Assembly: GCF_003075045.1 (NCBI RefSeq) | Contig: NZ_QCZD01000001.1 | Location: 372,001 to 436,000 of the forward strand | Direction of reading: 5' to 3' | From: Maribacter litoralis | GTDB taxonomy: Bacteria > Bacteroidota > Bacteroidia > Flavobacteriales > Flavobacteriaceae | DNA length: 64,000 nucleotides | In this document: one piece after another, positions 51,709 through 59,604 of the stretch | Position numbering within the stretch: position 1 is the first letter of the stretch | Layout: each line of letters starts with the position of its first letter | Position numbers and translations under genes: made by a program | The notes under the pieces: generated by a model | What the model was told of the DNA's origin: nothing | The model's database searches: none | Seen by the model: only the letters and a program-made list of their open reading frames with translations

Positions 51709-52826
51709 GATATCAATTCCCCATGTGTTTTAGAAATTATGAACTTCAATATCGAATTCGATCTGCCAAAAGATTTTAATCCGAAAGAGACGAGTCTGTC
51801 ATTCATTAAAATCTTTTGTAATTGTCTACCAAACCACAACCTTCTACTAAATACAATTGACCAAGCTTTTTTATAATCTTGCTCTAACGCTGAACGACCA
51901 TACCCCTTTTCGTCAAAAAATCGAACTATAAGTTCTGAAGCAATTTTGGCACTATGAATTGCCATCGCCATACCATTTCCGCAAAGCGGGTGTATAAGAC
52001 CGGCCGTATCTCCACACATAAGAATATGGTCTACGACACTATCTTTATTATCAAATGAAATTTGGGCTATAGTTAACGGAGTTTCAAATACGGGTTGTGC
52101 TTTATGCAAAAAATCTTTGAGCAACGGATTTTCCGCAACTACTTTCTTAGTAAAGCTATGTACATCTTTATATTTCTTAAAACTTTTGTAATGGGCTAGA
52201 TAGCAAAAATTTATAGCTCCGGTTTCCGTTTGGGACAAGCCGCCATAACCACCTTTAAAATTATGTAATGCCACTAATTCCGAAGGAAAATCAGAAATGC
52301 GATAATGAGCTTTTACAGCTAACCACGACTGCTTTTGCTTACTAAAAGGTCTATTTAGGTTTTTGTCTAATACAGAGCGTTTTCCGTAGGCTCCAATGAC
52401 AATTTTAGTAGTAAAAGTTTGGTTTTTTGTATCAACTATGAAATAATCTTCTTTATAGGTAGTAGCTATCACTTTTTCAAAGTAAAAAAAGACCCCAAGT
52501 TCTTTTGCCCGTTGAAACAATAGATTGTCAAAAGCATACCTGCTTATTCCCAATCCGCCCAATGGTAAATCGGTCTCAAGTAAAAGTCCATCTGAAGTGC
52601 TAATGTTGAACCGGGAAATATCAATAGCACCACTTGCTTGTAAATTGACACCTAAACGTTGTAAATAGGGTACAATCTCCTTAGATACGTATTCACCACA
52701 AACCTTGTGATGTGGATATGACTGCATTTCTATAACGGCAACATTTAATCCATTTAAAGCTAAATGAATAGCAGCGGTCAACCCCGCCAAACCACCACCG
52801 ATAATAAGTATGTCGTGTTCCTTCAC
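51705..52826 (-). CDS. FAD-dependent oxidoreductase (geranylgeranyl-reductase/hydroxylase-like)
   Basis: 373 residues. N-terminal HDILIIGGGLAGLTAAIHLAL is the GxGxxG FAD motif; CGEYVSKEIVPYL and GGLGISRYAFDNLLFQRA are typical of the geranylgeranyl-reductase branch of p-hydroxybenzoate-hydroxylase-like flavoproteins. A second FAD contact is at HILMCGDTAGLIHPLCGNGMA. It could reduce double bonds or hydroxylate the ring of the PKS product. First gene of the cluster; the OmpA gene upstream has a terminator in between, so this is probably the promoter-proximal gene. Confidence 0.92.
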   Translation of the reverse strand: MKEHDILIIGGGLAGLTAAIHLALNGLNVAVIEMQSYPHHKVCGEYVSKEIVPYLQRLGVNLQASGAIDISRFNISTSDGLLLETDLPLGGLGISRYAFDNLLFQRAKELGVFFYFEKVIATTYKEDYFIVDTKNQTFTTKIVIGAYGKRSVLDKNLNRPFSKQKQSWLAVKAHYRISDFPSELVALHNFKGGYGGLSQTETGAINFCYLAHYKSFKKYKDVHSFTKKVVAENPLLKDFLHKAQPVFETPLTIAQISFDNKDSVVDHILMCGDTAGLIHPLCGNGMAMAIHSAKIASELIVRFFDEKGYGRSALEQDYKKAWSIVFSRRLWFGRQLQKILMNDRLVSFGLKSFGRSNSILKFIISKTHGELIS

Positions 52827-52851
52827 TGCATGGAAGTTACACCAAAAACAA

Positions 52852-52876
52852 AAAAGCCCTGCAATGCAGGGCTTTT
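52852..52876 (-). terminator. Intrinsic terminator after the OmpA-family gene
   Basis: AAAAGCCCTGC and GCAGGGCTTTT pair perfectly around AAT, with T-rich sequence on both sides, so it can act in either direction. It lies 31 bp beyond the ompA-like stop. Confidence 0.92.
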
Positions 52877-52906
52877 ATTTTTAACTCAATACAAAACTGA
52901 AAATTA

Positions 52907-53599
52907 TTAGTTTGTTTGCATTTTTGCCTCTTGTTTTAACGACTCACTAGCTACAATTGCTAATTCTACACGTCTATTCTTTGCTTTACCTTCAGCAGTT
53001 GAGTTATCACCTACAGGTTGTGCCTCTCCATACCACTTGGTATCAAAACGACCGGCATCTATACCTTGACTTATCAAATAATTAGTTACCGACTCTGCTC
53101 TTTGCTTTGAAAGATTTAGGTTATACTCTTCAGCACCTGCGCTATCTGTATGACCTTCTACCAATATATTAGATTGAGGATATTCTTTAAAAATACTCAC
53201 TAATTTATTCAAAGTGGTCGCAGAAGTACCTTGTACATTAGATTTATTCGTGTCAAAATATACTCCGGCATCTTGATTGAAAGTAACATTTATACCTTCA
53301 CCGACTCTTTTTACTTCTGCTCCTGGTATTTCTTCTTCAATACGTTCTGCCTGGCGGTCCATTCTATTACCGATATACCCACCGGCTGCACCACCAATAG
53401 CAGCACCTAATATTGCACCTAAAGCAGTGTTGTTTCCACTACCAATATTGTTTCCTAAAATTCCACCGATTACCGCACCACCCGATGCACCAATTACAGC
53501 TCCTTTTTGTGTTTTATTTGCGTTTTTGACCGTACTACAGCTCATTACCAAGGCAAGAGCAAGAATGTAACTAGTTCTACGTAATATCATTGTTTTCAT
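52907..53599 (-). CDS. OmpA-family peptidoglycan-binding lipoprotein with glycine-zipper
   Basis: SPII signal with lipobox LVMSC (about residue 21). A glycine-rich segment GAVIGASGGAVIGGILGNN and GAILGAAIGGAAGGYIG (about 35-80) is a glycine-zipper membrane-spanning element. From about 115 an OmpA C-terminal domain: VYFDTNKSNVQGTSATTLNKL, ILVEGHTDSAGAEEYNLNLSKQRAESV and NRRVELAIV, binding peptidoglycan. 230 aa. Links outer membrane and cell wall. 29 bp before a lipocalin-like gene in the same direction. Confidence 0.93.
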   Translation of the reverse strand: MKTMILRRTSYILALALVMSCSTVKNANKTQKGAVIGASGGAVIGGILGNNIGSGNNTALGAILGAAIGGAAGGYIGNRMDRQAERIEEEIPGAEVKRVGEGINVTFNQDAGVYFDTNKSNVQGTSATTLNKLVSIFKEYPQSNILVEGHTDSAGAEEYNLNLSKQRAESVTNYLISQGIDAGRFDTKWYGEAQPVGDNSTAEGKAKNRRVELAIVASESLKQEAKMQTN

Positions 53600-53628
53600 A
53601 TACTTTATTTAAATTTTTGAGTAGGTTT

Positions 53629-54108
53629 TTATTTTTTACTGAATTCATAAACAACGTTCACTGGCGCACCTTCTACCATCACATTAGATTTTAAGGTCAT
53701 TGCATATTCCGTTAGGTTTTCAATATTTAAACGGTAACCCGCACCACCCGAAATGTCTTGATTTTTTTCGTTTATGAACTTAAACTGTAATTGACTGGTA
53801 TAATTTTCTTCACGTTCTACAACAGACCATCTTATATAACGATCACCTCCAGTACAAAAGGTAGATTGGTCAATGGTATACCGACCAGTACTGTTATTGT
53901 CGCGAAAGAACCATTCACTCCCCTCTAAACAAATATCTTCAACATCGTTGAACAGAACAGCCTTTACATTGCCCGTATTGCCTTCAAAAGAAACATTGTT
54001 TAAAGTCCAAGTACCGCTTAACAAGTTTCGTTTAGCCCTTGCATCCTTTGAAACTGAACATGAGGAGATTAAGAGTACGGCACTAAAAAGCAAAATTATT
54101 TTTTTCAT
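53629..54108 (-). CDS. Lipocalin-like lipoprotein
   Basis: Start at ATG 54108 (MKKIILLFSAVLLISSC); the ATG at 54150 adds 14 residues before the SPII signal. Beta-rich lipocalin-type layout: LLSGTWTLNNVSFEGN at the N-terminus, EWFFRDNNSTGRYTIDQS, and LTEYAMTLKSN with a final VVYEFSKK. 159 aa. Common in flavobacterial envelopes beside OmpA-like lipoproteins; ligand unknown. 30 bp separates it from the downstream OmpA-like gene on the same strand, so they may be one operon. Confidence 0.82.
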   Translation of the reverse strand: MKKIILLFSAVLLISSCSVSKDARAKRNLLSGTWTLNNVSFEGNTGNVKAVLFNDVEDICLEGSEWFFRDNNSTGRYTIDQSTFCTGGDRYIRWSVVEREENYTSQLQFKFINEKNQDISGGAGYRLNIENLTEYAMTLKSNVMVEGAPVNVVYEFSKK

Positions 54109-54256
54109 AAGTAAATTATTTAGGTTTGATCTATATACGTTGATTGTCATTTTTTGGACGGATTATTTTTTAACTTTTCGACCAAATGACTCAGCAAAGA
54201 TGCTTTTAAATACCAATACCTATTACCTCTTTTAACAATTTTGTTGACCGGTATCC

Positions 54257-56233
54257 TTAATATGCTATTAGTTCAAGAAGTTCATTTTCAAATCTAGATT
54301 TGGCAAGATACTGTTCTTCTAGTTTGGCATTGAACGGAATAGGCGTCTCTAAACTTGCCACTCTTTTGATTGGTCCGTCCAAATACTCGAAACAATTTTC
54401 CGTGACCATCGCAGAAATATCACTCGCAATACCCCCAAAAAGGCTATCCTCTTGCAAAATGATGACTTTACCGGTTCTTATAACAGAATCAAAGATTGCT
54501 CTGGTATCCAAAGGCTGAAGGGTTCGTAAATCCAATAGATCCGCCCTAATATCGGCATGCTTATCTAAAACTTCCAATGCCCAATGAACGCCGGCACCGT
54601 ATGTAATTATAGTAATTTGATCACCCTGTCTTAGAAGACTGGCTTCACCCAGTGGTAATGTATAGTAGTCTACCGGTACCTCTTGATAAATACTTCTGTA
54701 CAATCCTTTATGTTCAAAGAACATTACGGGGTTGGGATCTTCTATAGAGGTAGCCAACAACCCCTTTGCATCATATGGAAAAGCCGGATACACCACTTTT
54801 AAACCAGGAGTCTTGGTAAACCAAGCTTCATTGGTCTGAGAATGAAAAGGCCCAGCCGCTACACCGCCACCACAAGGCATTCTAATAACTACATCTGCTT
54901 TTTCTCCCCATCTATAGTAGTTCTTCGCCAAATAATTGACAATCGGATTAAAACCGCTACTTGCAAAATCTGCAAATTGCATTTCCATAACTGCTTTCAT
55001 ACCGTTAATGGATAAGCCCATAGAAGTAGAAACTATTGCCGATTCGCATATTGGGGTATTACGCACTCTTTCTTTCCCAAAGTCACTTATAAAACCCTCT
55101 GTAATTTTAAAAACCCCACCATACTCGGCAACATCTTGCCCCATGATAACTAGGTTCTTAAATTTCAACATAGACTGCCTTAATCCTTCTGAAATAGCGT
55201 CTACCAACCTTATATTTGTAACAAATTTACTTGGTCTAACTTCTTTTAAATCAAATTTTTGATATACATCATTTAATTCTTTAGTTTCATTAGGTACAAT
55301 ATGGTCTTCAGAAAAAGCAATTCGTAAATGCTCATCAATTTCTCCTTGAATATCTGCTTTATATTTGGCAATACTTTTTTGCGTTAATAGGTTTTCATCC
55401 AATAGGTATTTTGTAAAATTCTCCAATGGATCTTTTTCGGCCCACGTATCTAAAAGCGCTTGGGGAACATATTTTGTTCCGCTAGCTTCTTCATGCCCAC
55501 GCATACGAAACGTTTTGAATTCCAATAATACCGGTCTTGGATTTATACGCATGTCTCTCACCAAATGCGACACTTTAAAATAGACTTCTAAAATATTATT
55601 TCCATCAATGATGTGAGATTCCATTCCATAACCAATACCCTTATCTGCAATATCATTGCATTTAAACTGTTCATTTGTTGGGGTTGATAAACCGTAGCCA
55701 TTGTTCTCTACGCAGAAAAGTACAGGTAAATCCCAGACAGCCGCGACATTTAAGGCTTCATGAAAATCACCTTCGCTAGTTGCCCCTTCTCCTGTAAAAA
55801 CTGCCGTAACCTTCTTTTCATTTTTTAATTTATGTGCTAATGCAATACCATCGGCAACACCTAATTGCGGACCTAAATGCGAAATCATACCTACAATTTT
55901 AAAGTCTTGCGATCCAAAATGAAAACTTCTGTCCCTTCCTTGGGTAAATCCGCTTGCCTTACCTTGCCATTGCGCGAATAATCTATACAGTGGAATTTCT
56001 CTTGTAGTAAACACACCTAAGTTTCTATGCATGGGTAATATGTACTCATCGTTCTTCAAAGCCGATGTAACCCCAATTGAAATAGCCTCTTGACCAATAC
56101 CGCTAAACCATTTTGAAATTTTGCCCTGTCGTAAAAGAATCAACATTTTCTCCTCTACCATTCGAGGTTTAAGCATTGATTTATAAAGTGTTAACTTAAC
56201 GTCTTTAGTTACTTTAAAATCGGTATAATTCAT
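54257..56233 (-). CDS. Fused alpha/beta E1 component of 2-oxo-acid (branched-chain) dehydrogenase
   Basis: 658 residues join two enzymes. Alpha part (about 1-320): RQGKISKWFSGIGQEAISIG, VFTGEGATSEGDFHEALNVA and ENNGYGLST (TPP-Mg site), with FKTFRMRGHEEAS. Beta part (about 335-658): VDAISEGLRQSMLKFKNLVIMGQDVAEYGG, RNTPICESAIVSTSMGLSINGMKAVMEMQFADF and GVAAGPFHSQTNEAWF, a transketolase-like C-terminal half. It decarboxylates branched-chain keto acids and passes the acyl group to E2 (not in the window). The fusion is usual in Bacteroidota. Confidence 0.95.
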   Translation of the reverse strand: MNYTDFKVTKDVKLTLYKSMLKPRMVEEKMLILLRQGKISKWFSGIGQEAISIGVTSALKNDEYILPMHRNLGVFTTREIPLYRLFAQWQGKASGFTQGRDRSFHFGSQDFKIVGMISHLGPQLGVADGIALAHKLKNEKKVTAVFTGEGATSEGDFHEALNVAAVWDLPVLFCVENNGYGLSTPTNEQFKCNDIADKGIGYGMESHIIDGNNILEVYFKVSHLVRDMRINPRPVLLEFKTFRMRGHEEASGTKYVPQALLDTWAEKDPLENFTKYLLDENLLTQKSIAKYKADIQGEIDEHLRIAFSEDHIVPNETKELNDVYQKFDLKEVRPSKFVTNIRLVDAISEGLRQSMLKFKNLVIMGQDVAEYGGVFKITEGFISDFGKERVRNTPICESAIVSTSMGLSINGMKAVMEMQFADFASSGFNPIVNYLAKNYYRWGEKADVVIRMPCGGGVAAGPFHSQTNEAWFTKTPGLKVVYPAFPYDAKGLLATSIEDPNPVMFFEHKGLYRSIYQEVPVDYYTLPLGEASLLRQGDQITIITYGAGVHWALEVLDKHADIRADLLDLRTLQPLDTRAIFDSVIRTGKVIILQEDSLFGGIASDISAMVTENCFEYLDGPIKRVASLETPIPFNAKLEEQYLAKSRFENELLELIAY

Positions 56234-56354
56234 TGATAAGGTCAGTTTTGACTATTAAACTATAAATGTAACAAAAATGCATATAGCAAGTATCGATTAT
56301 AACAACGCGCGTAAATCGCCAATAATTATTAATTTTACGTAAAATCTTTAAAAT

Positions 56355-57305
56355 ATGAGCTTGGTACCTAGTGTTGACCTGTCGGATTTCCTTTCGGACG
56401 ACCCAAAAAGGAAACAGAAATTTATAAATGAAATTGGAAAAGCCTTTGAAGAAATAGGTTTTGTTGCTTTGGGCGGACATTTCTTATCCGATGAATTAGT
56501 AGATTCTTTATATGCTGAAATAAAAGCCTTCTTTGATCTACCCGATGATGTAAAAGATGGTTACCAAATAGAAGGTATAGGTGGACAACGCGGATACACT
56601 TCTTTTGGAAAGGAACATGCCAAAGGAAGAAAAGAAGGCGACTTAAAGGAGTTTTGGCACTTCGGACAATATGTAGAGGACAATGATAAACTTGAAAAAG
56701 AATATCCTGCAAATGTTATAGTTAAGGAACTTCCGGAGTTTAATAAGGTAGGTAAGGAAACGTATAAAATGCTTGAAAAAACTGCAAAATACGTTTTACG
56801 TGCATTGGCTCTTCACCTAAATTTAGATGAATACTACTTTGATGACTTCATTAAAAACGGAAATTCTATTCTACGTCCCATACATTACCCACCAATTACC
56901 TCTGAACCAAAAAATGCCGTTAGAGCTGCCGCACATGGCGATATAAATTTGATCACTCTATTAATGGGCGCACATGGTAAGGGTTTACAGGTTAAAAACC
57001 ATGAAGGCGAATGGGTAGATGCCATCGCAAAACCCGATGAATTAATGATTAATGTTGGCGATATGCTTTCTCGCTTAACCAACAACAAATTGCTTTCAAC
57101 CATACACCAAGTCGTTAATCCACCAAAGGAGTTATGGGGTACTTCTAGATATTCTGTACCATTTTTTATGCATCCGGTTAGTGAAATGCCTTTAAACTGT
57201 TTAGAAAACTGTATTGATGAAGACCATCCTAAATTATATGAAGATATAACTGCAGGTGAGTTTTTACATGAAAGACTAATTGAATTAGGGCTAATCAAAA
57301 AATAA
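56355..57305 (+). CDS. 2-oxoglutarate/Fe(II)-dependent oxygenase (isopenicillin-N-synthase-like)
   Basis: 316 residues. Iron ligands are seen as AAHGDINLITLLM (His and Asp) and LLSTIHQVVNPP (second His); the 2OG-binding SRYSVPFFMHP follows. The N-terminal half (PSVDLSDFLSDDPKRKQ, 'GFVALGGHFLSDE', PDDVKDGYQIEGIGGQRGY) is the DIOX_N domain. It probably hydroxylates a small molecule; the substrate is not evident. The eIF1-like gene follows after 5 bp on the same strand, so they are probably one transcript. Confidence 0.92.
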   Translation: MSLVPSVDLSDFLSDDPKRKQKFINEIGKAFEEIGFVALGGHFLSDELVDSLYAEIKAFFDLPDDVKDGYQIEGIGGQRGYTSFGKEHAKGRKEGDLKEFWHFGQYVEDNDKLEKEYPANVIVKELPEFNKVGKETYKMLEKTAKYVLRALALHLNLDEYYFDDFIKNGNSILRPIHYPPITSEPKNAVRAAAHGDINLITLLMGAHGKGLQVKNHEGEWVDAIAKPDELMINVGDMLSRLTNNKLLSTIHQVVNPPKELWGTSRYSVPFFMHPVSEMPLNCLENCIDEDHPKLYEDITAGEFLHERLIELGLIKK

Positions 57306-57310
57306 CGGAC

Positions 57311-57640
57311 ATGGATCTTAAAGACCAGTTAAAAAATCTATTTCCCGATCACGAACCCGAGGAAACTCCCATAGACAACAAAGAAGAAAATTCTCTTTGG
57401 CTTCAAGATGATCCTATAATTTGTAAGTATGAAAAGCGTAAGGGTAAACCAATAACTATATTGGAAGGTTATACCGGTGCCGACGAAGATTTTAAGAAAT
57501 TAGCTAAAGAACTTAAGACAAAATTGAGTGTTGGCGGTAGTTTTAAGGATGATAAAATTATCATTCAAGGAGATTACAGAGATAAAATCATGGCAATACT
57601 TAAAGATAAAGGCTTCGCAGTGAAGCGTGTAGGCGGGTAA
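57311..57640 (+). CDS. Translation initiation factor SUI1/eIF1 homologue (YciH-like)
   Basis: 109 residues. After an acidic N-terminus (FPDHEPEETPIDNKEEN) comes the SUI1 fold: CKYEKRKGKPITILEGYTGADEDFKKLAKELK, SVGGSFKDDKIIIQGDYRDKIMAILKDKGFAVKRVGG, with the family-typical GGSxKD and GD motifs. Bacterial members act in start-site fidelity or stress; this one is common in Bacteroidota. Five bp after the oxygenase gene. Confidence 0.94.
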   Translation: MDLKDQLKNLFPDHEPEETPIDNKEENSLWLQDDPIICKYEKRKGKPITILEGYTGADEDFKKLAKELKTKLSVGGSFKDDKIIIQGDYRDKIMAILKDKGFAVKRVGG

Positions 57641-57692
57641 TTTAACATTTTTTCAGTCTTTAATCCTATCATTTGTTTTCTGTTAAATAATT

Positions 57693-57709
57693 TTATAACG
57701 TTGTTATAA
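57693..57709. repeat. Palindrome upstream of the DUF1835 gene
   Basis: TTATAAC-GTT-GTTATAA, a perfect 7-bp dyad with a 3-bp centre; flanking AATAAT/TATTATT extends it imperfectly. It lies 39 bp before the ATG at 57749 and could be an operator or the end of the SUI1 transcript. Confidence 0.4.
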
Positions 57710-57748
57710 GTATTATTTTTAATCATTCTAACTAAATCAAACCCCGGT

Positions 57749-58681
57749 ATGAGTTCTCTCTTACACATTACCAATGGAGATGTTTTCACCGAACGCCTTC
57801 AAAAATTAAACTTGGACGGTGACGTCATTACATGGCGAGAAATGCTATGTGAAGGTCAAACATTACCTAACGTAGGTACAGAAACCTTCTGGAAAGCCCG
57901 TTTTGAGTTTCTTCATAAAAATTATAAAGTTTCAAAATCTTGGTTTATAGAAAAGACCCTAAAGGAATACAGGTCGCTATGTAGCCATAAACAACAAGAT
58001 CATATCGTGCTTTGGTTCGAATATGATCTTTTTTGTCAGGTGAATATGCTAGCGGTGATCAGCTGGCTGCTTACCCATAGAAAATATGCTCAAATATCGT
58101 TGGTTTGCAGTGGTAAAGAAGACGAAACAGATAAAATGTACAGTCTTAATGAGCTGACCGACGACCAACTATTGAGTCTTTACAAAAATAAAAAGGTATT
58201 AACACAAGACGATACAGAATACGCCGATTATGTTTGGCAATTGTATTGTAGCAATAATCCTATACGATTAGAAAATCTTACCGATTTTAAAGATTATCAG
58301 TTCGATTATTTAGGTGATGCTGTAAAATCTCATTTAAAACGTTTTCCTAGCATTAACAACGGATTAAATGAAATGGAAAATACTATTTTGCAATTGGGAA
58401 TCGACAAGAAACCTAAATCCAAAACGGAATACATGGACGTTCTTCTCAAAAACCAAGGAAACCTTGGCTTTTCCAATACACAGTACGACCGTGCCTTGTC
58501 TCGCCTTAAACCTTTGATCACCAGCTTAAACCCTGTTCGTGTTTCCAAGAAAGGAAAAGAGATATTAGCAGGCAAAACAAGTTATTATTCTTGCATTCAA
58601 GACAACGATGTGTATCTAGGAGGTGCTTTAAAGTACAATTTCTTATATAACACTACCACGAACCGAATCTTAAAATTATAG
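57749..58681 (+). CDS. DUF1835-domain protein
   Basis: 310 residues: SSLLHITNGDVFTERLQKLNLDGDVITWREMLCEGQ is the DUF1835 opening, followed by HDIVLWFEYDLFCQVNML-type text (HIVLWFEYDLFCQVNMLAV), and a C-terminal half with DVYLGGALKYNFLYN. No signal peptide. The family is present in many bacteria and lacks a defined role. One bp separates it from the phosphorylase gene, so a translationally coupled pair. Confidence 0.85.
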   Translation: MSSLLHITNGDVFTERLQKLNLDGDVITWREMLCEGQTLPNVGTETFWKARFEFLHKNYKVSKSWFIEKTLKEYRSLCSHKQQDHIVLWFEYDLFCQVNMLAVISWLLTHRKYAQISLVCSGKEDETDKMYSLNELTDDQLLSLYKNKKVLTQDDTEYADYVWQLYCSNNPIRLENLTDFKDYQFDYLGDAVKSHLKRFPSINNGLNEMENTILQLGIDKKPKSKTEYMDVLLKNQGNLGFSNTQYDRALSRLKPLITSLNPVRVSKKGKEILAGKTSYYSCIQDNDVYLGGALKYNFLYNTTTNRILKL

Positions 58682-58682
58682 C

Positions 58683-59549
58683 ATGCAATTAAGGCCTGCT
58701 GAACTTGTCATCAATGAAGATGGCAGTATTTATCATCTAAATTTATTACCGGAAGATATTGCAACTACCGTTATTACCGTAGGTGACCCTGATAGGGTCA
58801 GCCAGGTATCCCGCTTCTTCGATACCATTGAGGTAAGAAAGGGAAAACGTGAGTTTCATACCCATACCGGTCATTTAAACGGTAAGCGTATTTCCGTCAT
58901 TTCTACCGGTATCGGTACGGATAATATCGATATTGTTTTAAATGAGTTAGATGCGCTTGTTAATATTGATTTTGAAACAAGAACACTTAAAAAAGAACAT
59001 ACCTCTTTAAATATCGTTAGAATTGGAACTAGTGGCGCCATACAACCCGATATTCCAATCGATTCATTTTTAATAAGTAAATATGCTATAGGATTTGATG
59101 GGCTTCTACACTTCTACGAACATGGTAGCATCAACTACCCAAAAATAGAAGACGCATTTATTGCCCATACTTCGTGGAACGCTAATAAAGCTAGGCCATA
59201 TGTACTCTTCTACTCCGAAAAGCTAGGGAAATTATTTACTGATAATCGTATACGATTAGGTTTTACCGCAACAAACACGGGGTTTTACGGACCACAACAA
59301 CGCCAGTTGAGAATTAAACCTAGTCAGATGGAATTGATGGAAAAATTATCTACGTTCAGCTATAATAACATTCAGTTGACCAACTTAGAAATGGAAACAT
59401 CTGGCATTTACGCACTTTCACAACTCTTAGGTCACGAAGCTGTGTCTCTAAATTGTATTTTAGCCAATAGGTCTACAGGAGAATTTTCGGTAACCCCAAC
59501 AGAATCTGTCGATAGGTTAATTGAATTTTGTTTGAAACGATTGGCTTAA
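58683..59549 (+). CDS. Nucleoside phosphorylase (uridine phosphorylase-like)
   Basis: 288 residues, PNP/UDP family. TVITVGDPDRVSQVSRFFDTIEVRKGKRE carries the phosphate-binding GDPxR, ISVISTGIGTDNIDIVLNEL and IVRIGTSGAIQPDIPIDSFLI follow, and NLEMETSGIYALSQLLGHEAVSLNCI gives the sugar-binding MET. It cleaves (deoxy)nucleosides with phosphate. Only two bases from the DUF1835 gene; a hairpin (59558-59578) after it may terminate the pair. Confidence 0.93.
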   Translation: MQLRPAELVINEDGSIYHLNLLPEDIATTVITVGDPDRVSQVSRFFDTIEVRKGKREFHTHTGHLNGKRISVISTGIGTDNIDIVLNELDALVNIDFETRTLKKEHTSLNIVRIGTSGAIQPDIPIDSFLISKYAIGFDGLLHFYEHGSINYPKIEDAFIAHTSWNANKARPYVLFYSEKLGKLFTDNRIRLGFTATNTGFYGPQQRQLRIKPSQMELMEKLSTFSYNNIQLTNLEMETSGIYALSQLLGHEAVSLNCILANRSTGEFSVTPTESVDRLIEFCLKRLA

Positions 59550-59557
59550 CATACATT

Positions 59558-59578
59558 TACAATATTCTTAATATTGTA
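59558..59578 (+). terminator. Weak terminator-like hairpin after the phosphorylase gene
   Basis: TACAATATT and AATATTGTA pair around CTT, followed by CTTCTTATTTTT. The stem has few GC pairs, so efficiency is doubtful. Confidence 0.4.
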
Positions 59579-59604
59579 CTTCTTATTTTTACGCAAATCC
59601 AATC

